Assembly (NCBI RefSeq): GCF_949628215.1
Contig: NC_134277.1
Span: 53,578,918-53,642,917 of the forward strand
DNA length: 64,000 nucleotides
Reading direction: 5' to 3'
DNA from: Phalacrocorax aristotelis
Lineage: Eukaryota; Chordata; Aves; Suliformes; Phalacrocoracidae
Under the pieces are notes generated by a model. That model was not told the DNA's origin, searched no databases, and saw only the letters and a program-made list of their open reading frames with translations. The position numbers and the translations under genes are program-made. This document shows positions 54,571 through 63,180 of the stretch, piece after piece. Each line of letters starts with the position of its first letter. The first letter of the stretch is position 1.

Positions 54571-55949
54571 TTAAATTAAAAGAGTTTCACATAAAATATC
54601 TGTCACTGATACAAAGAAAAATAAATTAATATCTTTCCAAAAGCTCAGATGCATTTTCCAAGCAGCCCCACTGCACAATCACATCACGCGGTAGCCAGAG
54701 GTTTGTTCCAACCAACAAACAATTGCAGGGACAGCTCTGCTGGGAACTGCAAACCCAAAATTTCAGAAGGACTGCAGTACCTGATCAAAGGAGAGGGAGC
54801 TATCGCAATCTTACAGCCTGCCAGGAACTGCTGTTCCGTCTTCAAGTTGAAAGTCAAGAACAAGCTCAGTCCTATCTCTAGGACAGACAAATAGACAGAC
54901 ATACATATGCCTGTCAGGACGTGATAACTTCAGTGAGACTTCAAAAGTCATGAACTGGAAGAGTTTTCTCAGATGCTCTGGCAAACAAATTCCACATCAG
55001 TGACATACCTTTTTACATCTTTAAAATGAGCGCCAAAATACAGAAGTCTTGTTTTCCACTAAAATTTTGGCCCAAAGGAGTGGTTTCTTCTTACGGTAAA
55101 TCTTGTGCTGTGGCAGATTGAGGGTTGCTCGTATTGATTCATGGAAAGCAACTAAGAAAAGCACCACCGGGCAAGCGTAAATGTATGGTACTGCAGATGT
55201 GCGTTTATAGATATGTATACCTGCCGTATGCGTATGTGTATGATATGTATACCACACATCTTTCTTGTTGAATAATACTCCTATCCTCTAAGTAAGCAAG
55301 TCACGTTTTATGATTTATAAAATTTTGAAGAACATCCTGAAATGCTTTGTATGTAAAGAAATTTAAAATGTTTTTTGTGTAAAGAAACCAGGCAAATGGA
55401 TCCTTTTGCAAGCCACTGAAACACAGTCCCTTCTGACGAAGTATCTGGACTGTAAATAGAAAATGTTGTATTCTTGGATTTCTTTTTTTAAGACCTATGA
55501 AGGAGCTTTACTGGACTTATCCATCCCTCCAACATGCCAGCCTTTCTGCTTAGTTCGGCCAGCTAATTCAATGAACATTTCCCCTAACTCTGCAAAACAG
55601 GTGGAAGGGCTCTTAAGGACCTTGGTTTGAAATCGGGCATGAAATGGATGTATAAAAATAGAGCATTTAAGATCATGTGTCTTTTGGTAACGCCTCTAAC
55701 TATTGCTTTAAGCCCCAAAATTCAAAGCGGGTGCTTGGGCACTGCAGACGCATGAAGCGTTGCAGAGGTCTTGGCTGTTCTGGGTGCTGGTAGGGATGAC
55801 CTGTTTTGCTTTGGTTTTTCAATTAAATGAAGTTGGGAAAGCTGAGCAAGACAAACTTGCATGTTAATTAATTACAAAAAAAAGACCTAAAAGAAAAAGG
55901 CTCGTGACTTTTGGTACATGTGATGTGAAAGGGGACACAGGTCCCTCAG
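54571..55949. other. Intergenic, last CpG-poor stretch before the TBX20 domain
   Basis: AT-rich with TATG/GTAT-rich patches near 55208-55250. Open frames under 82 codons, unrecognisable. Composition switches to CpG-rich at about 55.95 kb. Confidence 0.65.
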
Positions 55950-56350
55950 TGCACGGAGGCAGGAAGGCCCTGCTGACTCTCCCCACCCCACCTCGTCATG
56001 GGGAGCCCAGCTTTGCCCTGGACCCCCTTACCCATTGGGGTGGGCTGAGGTGCTGGCTGACAGACGTGGAACGTCTCCTTCCCGGGGGTGCAAGCGCCTG
56101 CCCCAGGCGGGGGCAGGGAGGGAAACCCCCCACCCCCCCACTCCGGGGCAGGGGGGCGCCTGCCCGGGGGGGATCCCTCCCTCCCCCCACTTCCCCCCGC
56201 CGGGGCAGGCACAGCATCTGCGGCCGCAAACCCCCTCATCCCCAGCCTGTTCGCTGCCTGCCACACCGGGCTAAACCGTGCTGCCTGCCACAGGGAGAAG
56301 TAATTGCATTGGATAACGACCTTCGTGGGTAGTCGGGGTGCTAATAAGCT
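55950..56350. other. Small CpG- and C/G-run-rich island
   Basis: GC-rich block with alternating long C runs and G runs (about 56085-56205). These could form local hairpins or quadruplexes. Open frames on both strands are Pro/Gly/Arg-rich and unrecognisable. It marks the left boundary of the GC-rich TBX20 domain: DNA to the left is CpG-poor. Confidence 0.55.
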
Positions 56351-56689
56351 CAGGCCAGAAAAAGAGCGTTTCGTGCGTTCATTGTCGCTTTCTCGGAGGC
56401 TCATCTTAAAACCTAAAGAGATTCTGGAATAGTTGAATTAAAGGATCGCGTCCGGAGTCTTGCATTGCTTGGTGATGCTTCGAATTACAGGAGTACAAAC
56501 CTTTAGTGAAAATTTCGTCGGCTTTTAGTGACGGTTTTAAGCCGAAAAAAAAATCTGTAGAATACCCAAACTCTGATTTATTTTTTTTATAAAAATGTCA
56601 TCGCTTCCATTAAGAGTAAACTTGAGGTTTATATGGAAAATACAGTGTATTTTCTGCACATGAAAGGGGCGTAAAAGCCTAATCGTATC

Positions 56690-57200
56690 TAGCTGACGTG
56701 CCGATGTATATACGGTATATATACATTTATACAGGTGCCGGTGTATACACGTTGTTGCACGTTTGAATAGGTGTTTATACACCTGTGGATGCATCTATAC
56801 TGGCACGTAGCGTGCGTGCACCAGAAGCAGATTTGTTCTACGGCTTTTGATCAGGGTGGCTGTGTGTCCGTGCGTCCGTGTGTCCGTTCAGCTACGCGCG
56901 GCCGTTCGCGCTCTCCGTGGACAAAGACGTCTCCCGTTCGGGAGTGCAGTAGCCTGCAAAGTGTGAATAATTTTCAGCAAGGAGTTACACTAAGTGGGAA
57001 AGCTTTTAGCACATTATCCGCTGGCAATTGGACTATAATCTAATTGTCAGCCCTCGGGTCTTAATAGAGCCTTTCTCTTTCCACCATCGGATTTGCATCT
57101 GGGAGATGCCTAATGGGTTTAAAATGCCTCGCATTTTGCTCCAATAAGCCACCTTCTCGATGTAGGTGACATTGAGATGTTTTTGTTGTGAAATTGGACC
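56690..57200. promoter_or_regulatory. Candidate TBX20 upstream enhancer G (T-box, GATA, POU)
   Basis: Located 4.8-5.3 kb upstream of the ATG, between two CpG-rich blocks. Elements: TGACGTG at 56694-56700; palindrome GTGTATACAC at 56741-56750; inverted T-box-like half sites AGGTGT (56769-56774) and ACACCT (56779-56784) separated by 4 nt; GTGTGA T-box core at 56961-56966; TTATC (GATA) at 57014-57018; CAATTG at 57025-57030; TAATC/TAATTG at 57036-57046; exact POU octamer ATTTGCAT at 57091-57098; and CCAAT at 57141-57145. T-box sites near a T-box gene suggest auto- or cross-regulation. This is the strongest enhancer candidate on motif content plus position. Confidence 0.45.
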
Positions 57201-60200
57201 GCGGGTACCTGGGCTTCTGCCTTGATGGCTGCGGCGAGGGGGAGATGCCCCCCCCCCAGAAACAGCGCCGGGAGCGGGGTTTGCTCCGAAACCGGGGAGC
57301 AGAAAGAGAGGGTGAATCCGGCGGAGAGATAGATATAATTATGTGCAGCGGAGGCGAAGAAAAAGCCTGCAAGCAGGGCTGATAAGCGCGTAAGCTTGCA
57401 GAAGAGCAGAGCCTGAGCCGGGGAGCCCTGTAGCCGGCGCTTTGTAAAGTAGCGATGCGCTCGCAAGGGGTGGACGGGCGCTCTTGCGACCCTGCCCGAG
57501 CGAATAAACACGGTGCTTTACACGGGAGAAGCTGTTTTCATCTACAAGGGAAAAATAATAATAATTATAAGAAGAAGAAAAACGGGGGTTTAACTCCTCC
57601 CCTCCCGAGGCGGGGATGCTTTCGCGCCAAAAGCGGCACGGCAGGTTACCTTGCAGCGGGCGGTGCGGCTGGAGGGTCGGGCACCAGCTCCTGGACGCGG
57701 TTAGGTGGGAGGGCGGCAGCGAGGGTCTCGGCAGCGGCACCCTGCACCCCTAGGGTCCTATTGGTGGGGGTGGGGTCGGATTGCGGGGTTGCTCTCCTTC
57801 CGCACAGGCGACGGCTCCGGAGGGGAGACGGGGAAGTAAGGGAGGAGGATGGATGGGATGCAGATACCAGGTTACCCCAAAGGGCGGCCGAGAAGATGTC
57901 AGCTTAGCTCGATGCTCTACGGAGAAATAGCAGCCGGGGCCGGTTCCCAGGCACAGCCCCACGAGTGCCACCGCGGGGTTGTGGACAGATTTGTCTCTGC
58001 GCGGCGTGAAGCGTGCAGCGTGGGGGATTTTGCGAGGCAAAAAAAAAAAAAAAAAAAAAAAAAGAGCGGTGGTCTGTCCATCACTGCGCGAAACAGTTGC
58101 TTAAAAACTGAGCGTGGTCCCCCGCCCGGTCTGCGCCCCTTTCCTCCATCCCCTCCCTCCCCACCCGCCGGCGGGGCTGCGCGGCCGCGCAAAAGCGCGC
58201 AGGGTGGGAGCTCATGTCACCCAAGCAAAGTCGCACCTGAAATCATCCCTCCTGCTCGGCAGGACGCTAGGTTTCCTGGCCGGTTTCTGCCAGGTTTCTG
58301 TCCCTCGTGTCTCGTTCCCGTCGTGATTTTGGCTAGGTGAGAAAAGGGCCGGGAAGAAGCGGTGGTCAACCTTTTCACGGGATCAGGGTTTTCGCTTTTG
58401 CTTTTCAGGGATCAGAGAGACGTTTAGGAGGGGGGACTGCAAGCTCCCTCTTCGAAACCCGACGGTGAAACTGAGAAGTATTCCTGATTAAAGCTGGCGA
58501 CCGAACGAGCGCAACGAGGTGCGCAGCAATTACGCGCAGCGGTTACCCGCACGCTGGTTTTTGCCAGAGCACAAGACAGCAAGGAGATTTTTACGCCAAG
58601 GAGGGTGGACAAAAAAGGTACTTTGAAAGCATAATGAAGCCTAATGAAATGGCTCTGCCGTACCAGACTGCCACTAGTGACAAACACCTGAATTTGCTAG
58701 ATAGAATGCGAACTCTGCGGTGTGGGTGGCGTGTTCTTTACACACGGATAAAGAAATAACGAAGGATTTAATGTAAACGGGTTCATAGAAGGCAACCGCC
58801 CCGCTGGGATGCAGCAGGGTTTGTAGCTCTGCCGTCGGGTCGGTGCAGCGGGGACAGCCGCTCTGTGCCGGGCTGCAGCGGGGGCAGGCGGTGGGAAGGG
58901 CGGCAGGGACCGGCTGCTCCAGCTGCACCCCCCGGGAAGGGCGCCCGGGGCTTTAATCATGACACCCCCTCGGCTGGGAAAGCAGAGGGGGACCACGAGC
59001 ACTGGGGCAGCGGGCTGTCCCTCCGACACCCCCCGTCTCTGAAAGCCTCCCACGGGCCACGGGCAGGGGCGGCAGAGCAGCCCAGCAGAGCTGGGCTCTC
59101 TCCCCTTCCCCACTCGGGACCCAGGACCCGCTTGTCTCCCCGGCTCGGCCCTGGCGGGGGAGGGAGAGGCAGCGAGGATTAGACGGCCGGAGCCGAACCA
59201 CGTTCCTTGCCCACGGGGGAGGAGGGGGCTCTGGGCGTCTAGACAAGGCTCCTTTCCTTATCGGAGGCGGAGCGAGGGGAAAACTAAGAAAATAAGGGTC
59301 CTCGTGGGATAGAGCGAAAGCTCGCATGGCTTAACTGAGCAAACACGAGCCATCCCGTGTGGACGGACCCCGGTTAAAATAAAATAAAACGAAGCCCCCG
59401 CTTTCTTTCCACCGGGGTGTTGGATGTCCAAGGTACGAGCGGGGACCCGCACGTCCCCGAGGCCGGACCCTCTCCCAGGGGAGCAGCCCCCTGCCCGGCG
59501 GCGATGGCCAGCCCCGTTCCCGCTCCACGGCCGCGCCGCGATCCCGGGCCGGGGCCGAGCCCTTCACCCCCGGCTAAAGGCAGTGACCGGTCACCCCGCG
59601 GGGCTGGAAATCCCGCGGCCAGGAAAAGTAGAAAGGGGTCCGGGGGCTGCCGTAGCTCCCGGGACTGAGCCGATCCCCGCATCGCGGTGTTTTCCAGCCA
59701 GGCGCTGTCGGCACTGAAATATTCGCCGCCACCCGTCGGCCCCCTCCCCTGAGCCCCGACGGGCCGGGCACGCCGGGAGCAGCCCCTGCTAGGGACAGGT
59801 ACGGTATCGCCCGGCTGCCCGGGGACGGAGATAAGCAGACAGAAAGGGAGAGGGATTTTTCGCAGGATCTGCGCTGTTACTTTGACGGAGGCTTGTTTTT
59901 TTTTTTTTATTGTCCTTATTTGCGCGGCGCCCAGATGAGGTAGGAAACCGAAGGGGACCTGGGAATCCCCACCACCACCACAGGAAGGGTGAAGAAAATA
60001 ATTCCACGGGCTATTTGTTCACTCCCTTGTCTTTCTTTTCAGGCAGGCCGGACCCTGCTTTTCAGGCCAGACCAGGGGAGCGCAGGGCCGTCGCCCCGGG
60101 ACCCCCGTCCCACCGCCGCCCCCCGGGAGCGGCCCCAGGAGCGGGGCTGTCCCGCAGGGAACCCACGCTGTTAAAAGGAGGGATCTCCCTCGGAGTAAAG

Positions 60201-60470
60201 CGGTAAAGCGATGTGGGGACTCTTTTTATTCGTTTGTTTGTTTTCTTGAGATTGATGTCGGGGCAATCGTTCGTCTCGTTTTCTCCATAGCGAGAGGCGA
60301 CGCTTCGTGAGCCGACCTCGCCGCTGCAGGGTCTCCTGGCTCCCCGGCCGGCCCCGGGCCGGGCTTTTCGTCTGCCCCCCTTACCCCCTTAGACAAGGCC
60401 GGGAACCCCCAGATCACCTTGGGCCACACCGAAATCCTTAGCCCTCTGCCAAACGTTTCAGGCGCTTCTA
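57190..60470. other. Broad upstream CpG-rich domain
   Basis: About 3.3 kb of G+C-rich DNA with many CpGs (for example around 57220-57300, 57440-57990, 58500-58560, 58850-59240, 59440-59780 and 60290-60360), 1.5-5 kb upstream of the TBX20 ATG. It is interrupted by AT-rich patches at 57540-57590, 58585-58680 and 59870-59930. Many overlapping open frames occur on both strands, but none has recognisable protein similarity, so they reflect the scarcity of stop codons in GC-rich DNA. Broad CpG domains near cardiac transcription factor genes are commonly Polycomb targets. It could also hold the promoter of an unannotated upstream or divergent non-coding transcript. Confidence 0.6.
58039..58063. repeat. 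A25 homopolymer inside the CpG domain
   Basis: Twenty-five consecutive A residues embedded in GC-rich sequence. No AATAAA lies upstream at mRNA-like spacing. Long A-tracts exclude nucleosomes and are prone to length variation. Confidence 0.95.
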
Positions 60471-60505
60471 AATACGCGTCCTGTTCGCGATAGCATACAT
60501 ATCTT

Positions 60506-60537
60506 TCTATTCTATTCTATTCTATCTATTCTACCTA
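60506..60537. repeat. (TTCTA)n microsatellite
   Basis: Tandem CTATT/TTCTA pentamers with minor interruptions (TCTATC, CTACC), lying in an AT-rich gap between two CpG islands upstream of TBX20. Confidence 0.85.
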
Positions 60538-60539
60538 TA

Positions 60540-61110
60540 TAATCTATAGGCAATTTCAGCTGATAAAAGGGCAAAGCTCTGTTGGTTCTCGTTCATTTTA
60601 AGGTGCTAAGGCACTGTGTGTGTTGCCCACTTCCCTGGCTGCGACTGCAGCGGGCGGCCAGAGTGACTCGAATCACTGTTTCTCTGTATAAATTCATTAA
60701 GTTCGGCAGGAACAGGAGTGGCACAGATCTGTACCTGACCGCGGGGAGTCCTTCTAGCGGTATGTCTCTTGGCATAAGCCTGCGTATTAAAAGTTTCTGG
60801 GATTCTGCTTTGAGTTTAGAAGTTGGCACTTCAGTAAAAAATTAAAAATTGCGTGTCCTTTTCAGTCGTTTTAGCAAGCGAATCTTTTCAGTCCTCTTTT
60901 TATTTAAAGGACTTTAGTTAGGTTGTCCGCTCTTGTATTTACAGAAGGTGCTTGCATGATATGTCTAAAAGAGCAGCGGTGAGTAATTGACTTAAATCGC
61001 TGTCTTGGGATAATCTGCTCGTTGGCACCATCGGCCCGTCCTGGTTTTCTCTGTCTTATGCGCTTGATCAATACCATCTAGTTTGGTGGAGCCAATGAAA
61101 CGGAGTTGAA
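60540..61110. promoter_or_regulatory. AT-rich gap between CpG islands, possible proximal element
   Basis: Non-repetitive, CpG-poor block 0.9-1.5 kb before the TBX20 ATG. It has TGATAAAAG at 60561-60569 (GATA) and CCAAT at 61092-61096. An 87-codon open frame here has no recognised similarity. Likely promoter-proximal regulatory DNA; low certainty. Confidence 0.25.
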
Positions 61111-61650
61111 GAAAACTGCGAGCAGTGGCCCACGCACTGGGCTGGCTGGGACGGGAACCCAGCCAGGGTCTCACCTGGCGTTGGTGGGGGCGAGTACATC
61201 TGACTGGGACGACAATATTTGGGAGCCGGTGCAGAAAAACCAAGTGCCCGATCAGCCTTAAGTAACCTTCTGTCCCAGCAGAAGACAAACAACGACGAAA
61301 CGGCTGCTTTAAAAGCTGTCGCCTTGTAAAAATTTGAATTTAAAATAGAAAATTGACACGCAGACGAAAAAGAAAAAAAGGGAAAGCTTTTCCTCCTTTC
61401 GACCATCTCTCCACTGATTCTTGCCTCGACAAGGCCAGCAGCCTCGGGAGCTTCTCGGGAGCATCCCTGGCCGTGTGACGTGCCCCCCCCCGCCCCGGGT
61501 CGGAGGGGTGGGCGGCGCGCCCCGAACCGCTCCCGCATCCCGGGGCCTCGGCGGGGAGCGGGGCTGGGTTGCCCGAAGGGGGAGCGGCGGCGACAGGGAG
61601 CTCTCCCGGGGGCCGGCCGCCCCCTGCCCACCCCGCGGGCGGGCGGAACC

Positions 61651-61695
61651 CTCCCCTCCCCTCCCCTCCCCTCCCCTCCCCTCCCCTCCCCTCCC
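61651..61695 (+). repeat. (CTCCC)9 minisatellite-like homopyrimidine tract
   Basis: Nine perfect tandem CTCCC units occupy 45 nt. The minus strand is a run of GGGAG units with four-G blocks, which meets the usual G-quadruplex pattern many times over. The plus strand is pure pyrimidine and could form triplex (H-DNA). It lies about 325-370 nt upstream of the TBX20 ATG. Confidence 0.95.
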
Positions 61696-61700
61696 CACCC

Positions 61701-61790
61701 CTCCTCCTCCTCCTCCTCCTCCTCCTCCTCCTTCTTCTTCTTCTTCCTCCTCCTCCTCCTCCTCCTCCTCCTCCTCCTCCTCCTCCTCCT
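61701..61790 (+). repeat. (CTC)10(CTT)5(CCT)15 triplet repeat
   Basis: This is a ninety-nucleotide pure pyrimidine microsatellite: about ten CTC units, five CTT units (61731-61745), then about fifteen CCT units. It follows the CTCCC tract after a five-base interruption, so the two together make a homopyrimidine stretch of about 140 nt broken by a single A at 61697. The long open frames across it on both strands, encoding poly-Ser, poly-Pro, poly-Leu, poly-Arg or poly-Gly, are artefacts of the repeat. Confidence 0.95.
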
Positions 61791-62018
61791 GCCCGCCTCC
61801 GCCCCCTCCGCCGCCGGGCCGGGGCCCTTGACGTGTCCCGCCGCCGATTGGCCGCTGGCCGATAGGATCTCCGCGGCCCCGCGTTAAGGCGGGGGAGCGC
61901 CCAGCGCCCGGCGCAGAGCGCCTTCATCCCGCCCGCTGTCCCCGCTCCGCTCCCGCGCCCGGCCCGGGCACCGCCGAGCCCAGCCCAGCCCAGCCCTGCC
62001 CGTCTCCGCCGGGTGGCC

Positions 62019-62145
62019 ATGGAGTACACGCCGCCCCCCAAGCCGCAGCTCTCCTCCCGGGCCAACGCCTTCTCCATCGCCGCCCTCATGTCGAGCGGCA
62101 GCTCCAAGGACAAGGAGTCACCCGAGAGCACCATCAAGCCGTTGG
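62019..62145 (+). CDS. TBX20: TBX20 first coding exon (partial gene)
   Basis: TBX20 is a nuclear T-box transcription factor needed for heart chamber, valve and second heart field development and for some motor neurons. This exon encodes its first 42 residues. They begin MEYTPPPKPQLSSRANAF, then FSIAALM at residues 18-24, a short Ser/Lys/Glu-rich stretch, and IKPL at 39-42. I recognise the KPQLSSRANAFSIAALMSS block and the IKPL ending as the conserved vertebrate TBX20 N-terminus. FSIAALM fits the eh1 motif reported to recruit Groucho/TLE corepressors. The ATG at 62019 is chosen over a GTG two codons upstream because it sits in a strong Kozak context (gccATGg) and gives the family's MEY/MEF start. 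The exon ends in phase 1: the final G plus AG from the next exon would encode the Glu that follows IKPL in the family. Full proteins are about 445 residues, so about 90%, including the DNA-binding T-box, lies off the right edge. No frameshift or stop is present. Confidence 0.95.
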
Positions 62146-62151
62146 GTGAGT
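62146..62151 (+). other. TBX20: TBX20 intron 1 splice donor
   Basis: The exon sequence ttgG is followed directly by GTGAGT, a near-perfect 5' splice site. Its position matches the point where similarity to TBX20 stops, after IKPL. The reading frame stays open for another 63 codons beyond the donor, to a TAA at 62334-62336. That stretch is GC-rich intron with no family resemblance, so the open frame should not be read as coding. Confidence 0.9.
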
Positions 62152-62859
62152 GGGGACGAGGGTGGTCCGCGGGGCGCGGGGCTCCCGTCCGTCCGTCTGT
62201 CTGTCCCCGGCGGAGCCCGCTTTCCGCTGAGGCTCGCCTTCCTCAAGGCTCCGGCGGCCGGGTCAGGCGGCGGCGGGTTCCCCCGGCCCCGAGGCTTCCC
62301 TTGCAGAAGGAAAAACTCACCGCGAAAGCCAGTTAAGTCCCCTCAACACCCACCGCCGTTTTCAGGCGAGGCTCTTTACAGCACAAACTATTTCCTAAAT
62401 TCCTCCAGCTTAAAATTACGCCGTCTATTTATCCAGCTTGGCCATTCGGAGAATAATTTCGCACCCTGAGGTAGTTATATTTCTCTTCGCTGGTACGAAA
62501 TAAACCTCTTAAATATTTATTGCAAATCATCTATGTTTTTGAAGTCAAATAAGAGAATCTCCGGTGTCGTGCCTAGGCTTACAAGGGGTGGTAAAACTTG
62601 TACCTAGACCCGAAAATCCCTTCGCTCCACAGCTACTCGGTGTAGGCTCATGCAGACTCTTACACTCTACATCGACCGGGAGGATTTTTTAATAGCGATT
62701 CCTCGCGATTTTCCGGTAAGCGATTTCGCTTCTATTCGGTCGCCTCGATTCAGATTCTCGACGGCTTCTAAAAAGCATCAGCATCTTCCCCTCCTCCCTG
62801 GCAGTTTCTGCGGCTTGTGGTCCTTGCATGTCTCCAAGACGTCGCAGAAAACTACAAAA

Positions 62860-63180
62860 TAATAATAATAGTGTATTAAGCTTTCAGGGTGCCAATGAAC
62901 AACATTACAGTGGAGCTTAAAGGAATTTGGAAAAGGCAGCTCCATCTGATCAAATGACTCAATAGATTTCACAGGGATTCATTGTAAACTTTATTTTTCA
63001 GTCTAGGCCGGGAATGTCGTAGTATTCCCGTTTGTCGTATTTTCACGGTCCTGTGTTAAAACTAGCTAACTTGCCGCTTTTATTTTTGTTTGGTTTTTTT
63101 TTTTCCTGAAAACGCTCGCTCAATTAATTTCACATATTTTTTTTAAACACACTGCCCCACGCCATTCGATTAGAAATCGA
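62860..63180. promoter_or_regulatory. Candidate intron 1 regulatory element
   Basis: AT-rich island within a GC-rich intron. It contains ATCAAA (TCF/LEF core, 62949-62954), an exact AP-1 site TGACTCA at 62955-62961, and a perfect inverted repeat CGGGAAT...ATTCCCG (arms 62-63 kb region, 63009-63015 and 63024-63030, 8-nt spacer). The left arm includes a TEAD-like GGAATG. Confidence 0.3.

Larger units (their letters stand above)
61430..62018 (+). promoter_or_regulatory. TBX20: TBX20 proximal promoter and 5' UTR region
   Basis: This is CpG-dense DNA immediately upstream of the ATG with no convincing TATA box, as expected for a CpG-island promoter. Visible elements are TGACGTG at 61476-61482 (overlapping a GTGTGA T-box core at 61473-61478) and again at 61829-61835, an inverted CCAAT box (ATTGG) at 61847-61851, a GATAGG at 61861-61866 and several GC-box-like C runs. 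The last 40 nt before the ATG hold short CAGCC repeats (about 61977-61996) and are probably 5' UTR. The start site cannot be fixed from sequence alone. The CCAAT box position suggests initiation somewhere around 61880-61950. Confidence 0.7.
61430..62330. other. Promoter CpG island of TBX20
   Basis: CpG dinucleotides are frequent and G+C is very high from just upstream of the homopyrimidine tract, through exon 1, to about 180 nt into intron 1. Boundaries are by eye; a CpG observed/expected calculation would set them. Confidence 0.8.

Noticed and set aside
55904..56404. Several frames of 71-152 codons on both strands
   Set aside because: Pro/Gly/Arg-rich products of a GC-rich block. Stops are simply rare there.
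57455..58340. Frames of 150 and 163 codons in the CpG domain
   Set aside because: One reads through A25 as poly-Lys. Composition-driven with no homology recognised.
61421..61887. Three overlapping plus-strand frames of 98-136 codons with poly-Pro, poly-Ser or poly-Leu
   Set aside because: Artefacts of the CTC/CTT triplet repeat, which is open in all three frames.
62013..62018. GTG two codons upstream of the TBX20 ATG as a start
   Set aside because: The ATG at 62019 has a strong Kozak context and matches the family N-terminus.
61340..62137. 265-codon minus-strand open frame across the TBX20 promoter
   Set aside because: It is driven by the homopyrimidine repeat (poly-Arg/Gly/Glu) and runs antisense through TBX20 exon 1. 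No family resemblance.
62146..62336. Continuation of the TBX20 frame past the exon end
   Set aside because: A strong GTGAGT donor is present and similarity to TBX20 stops exactly there. The extension is intron.
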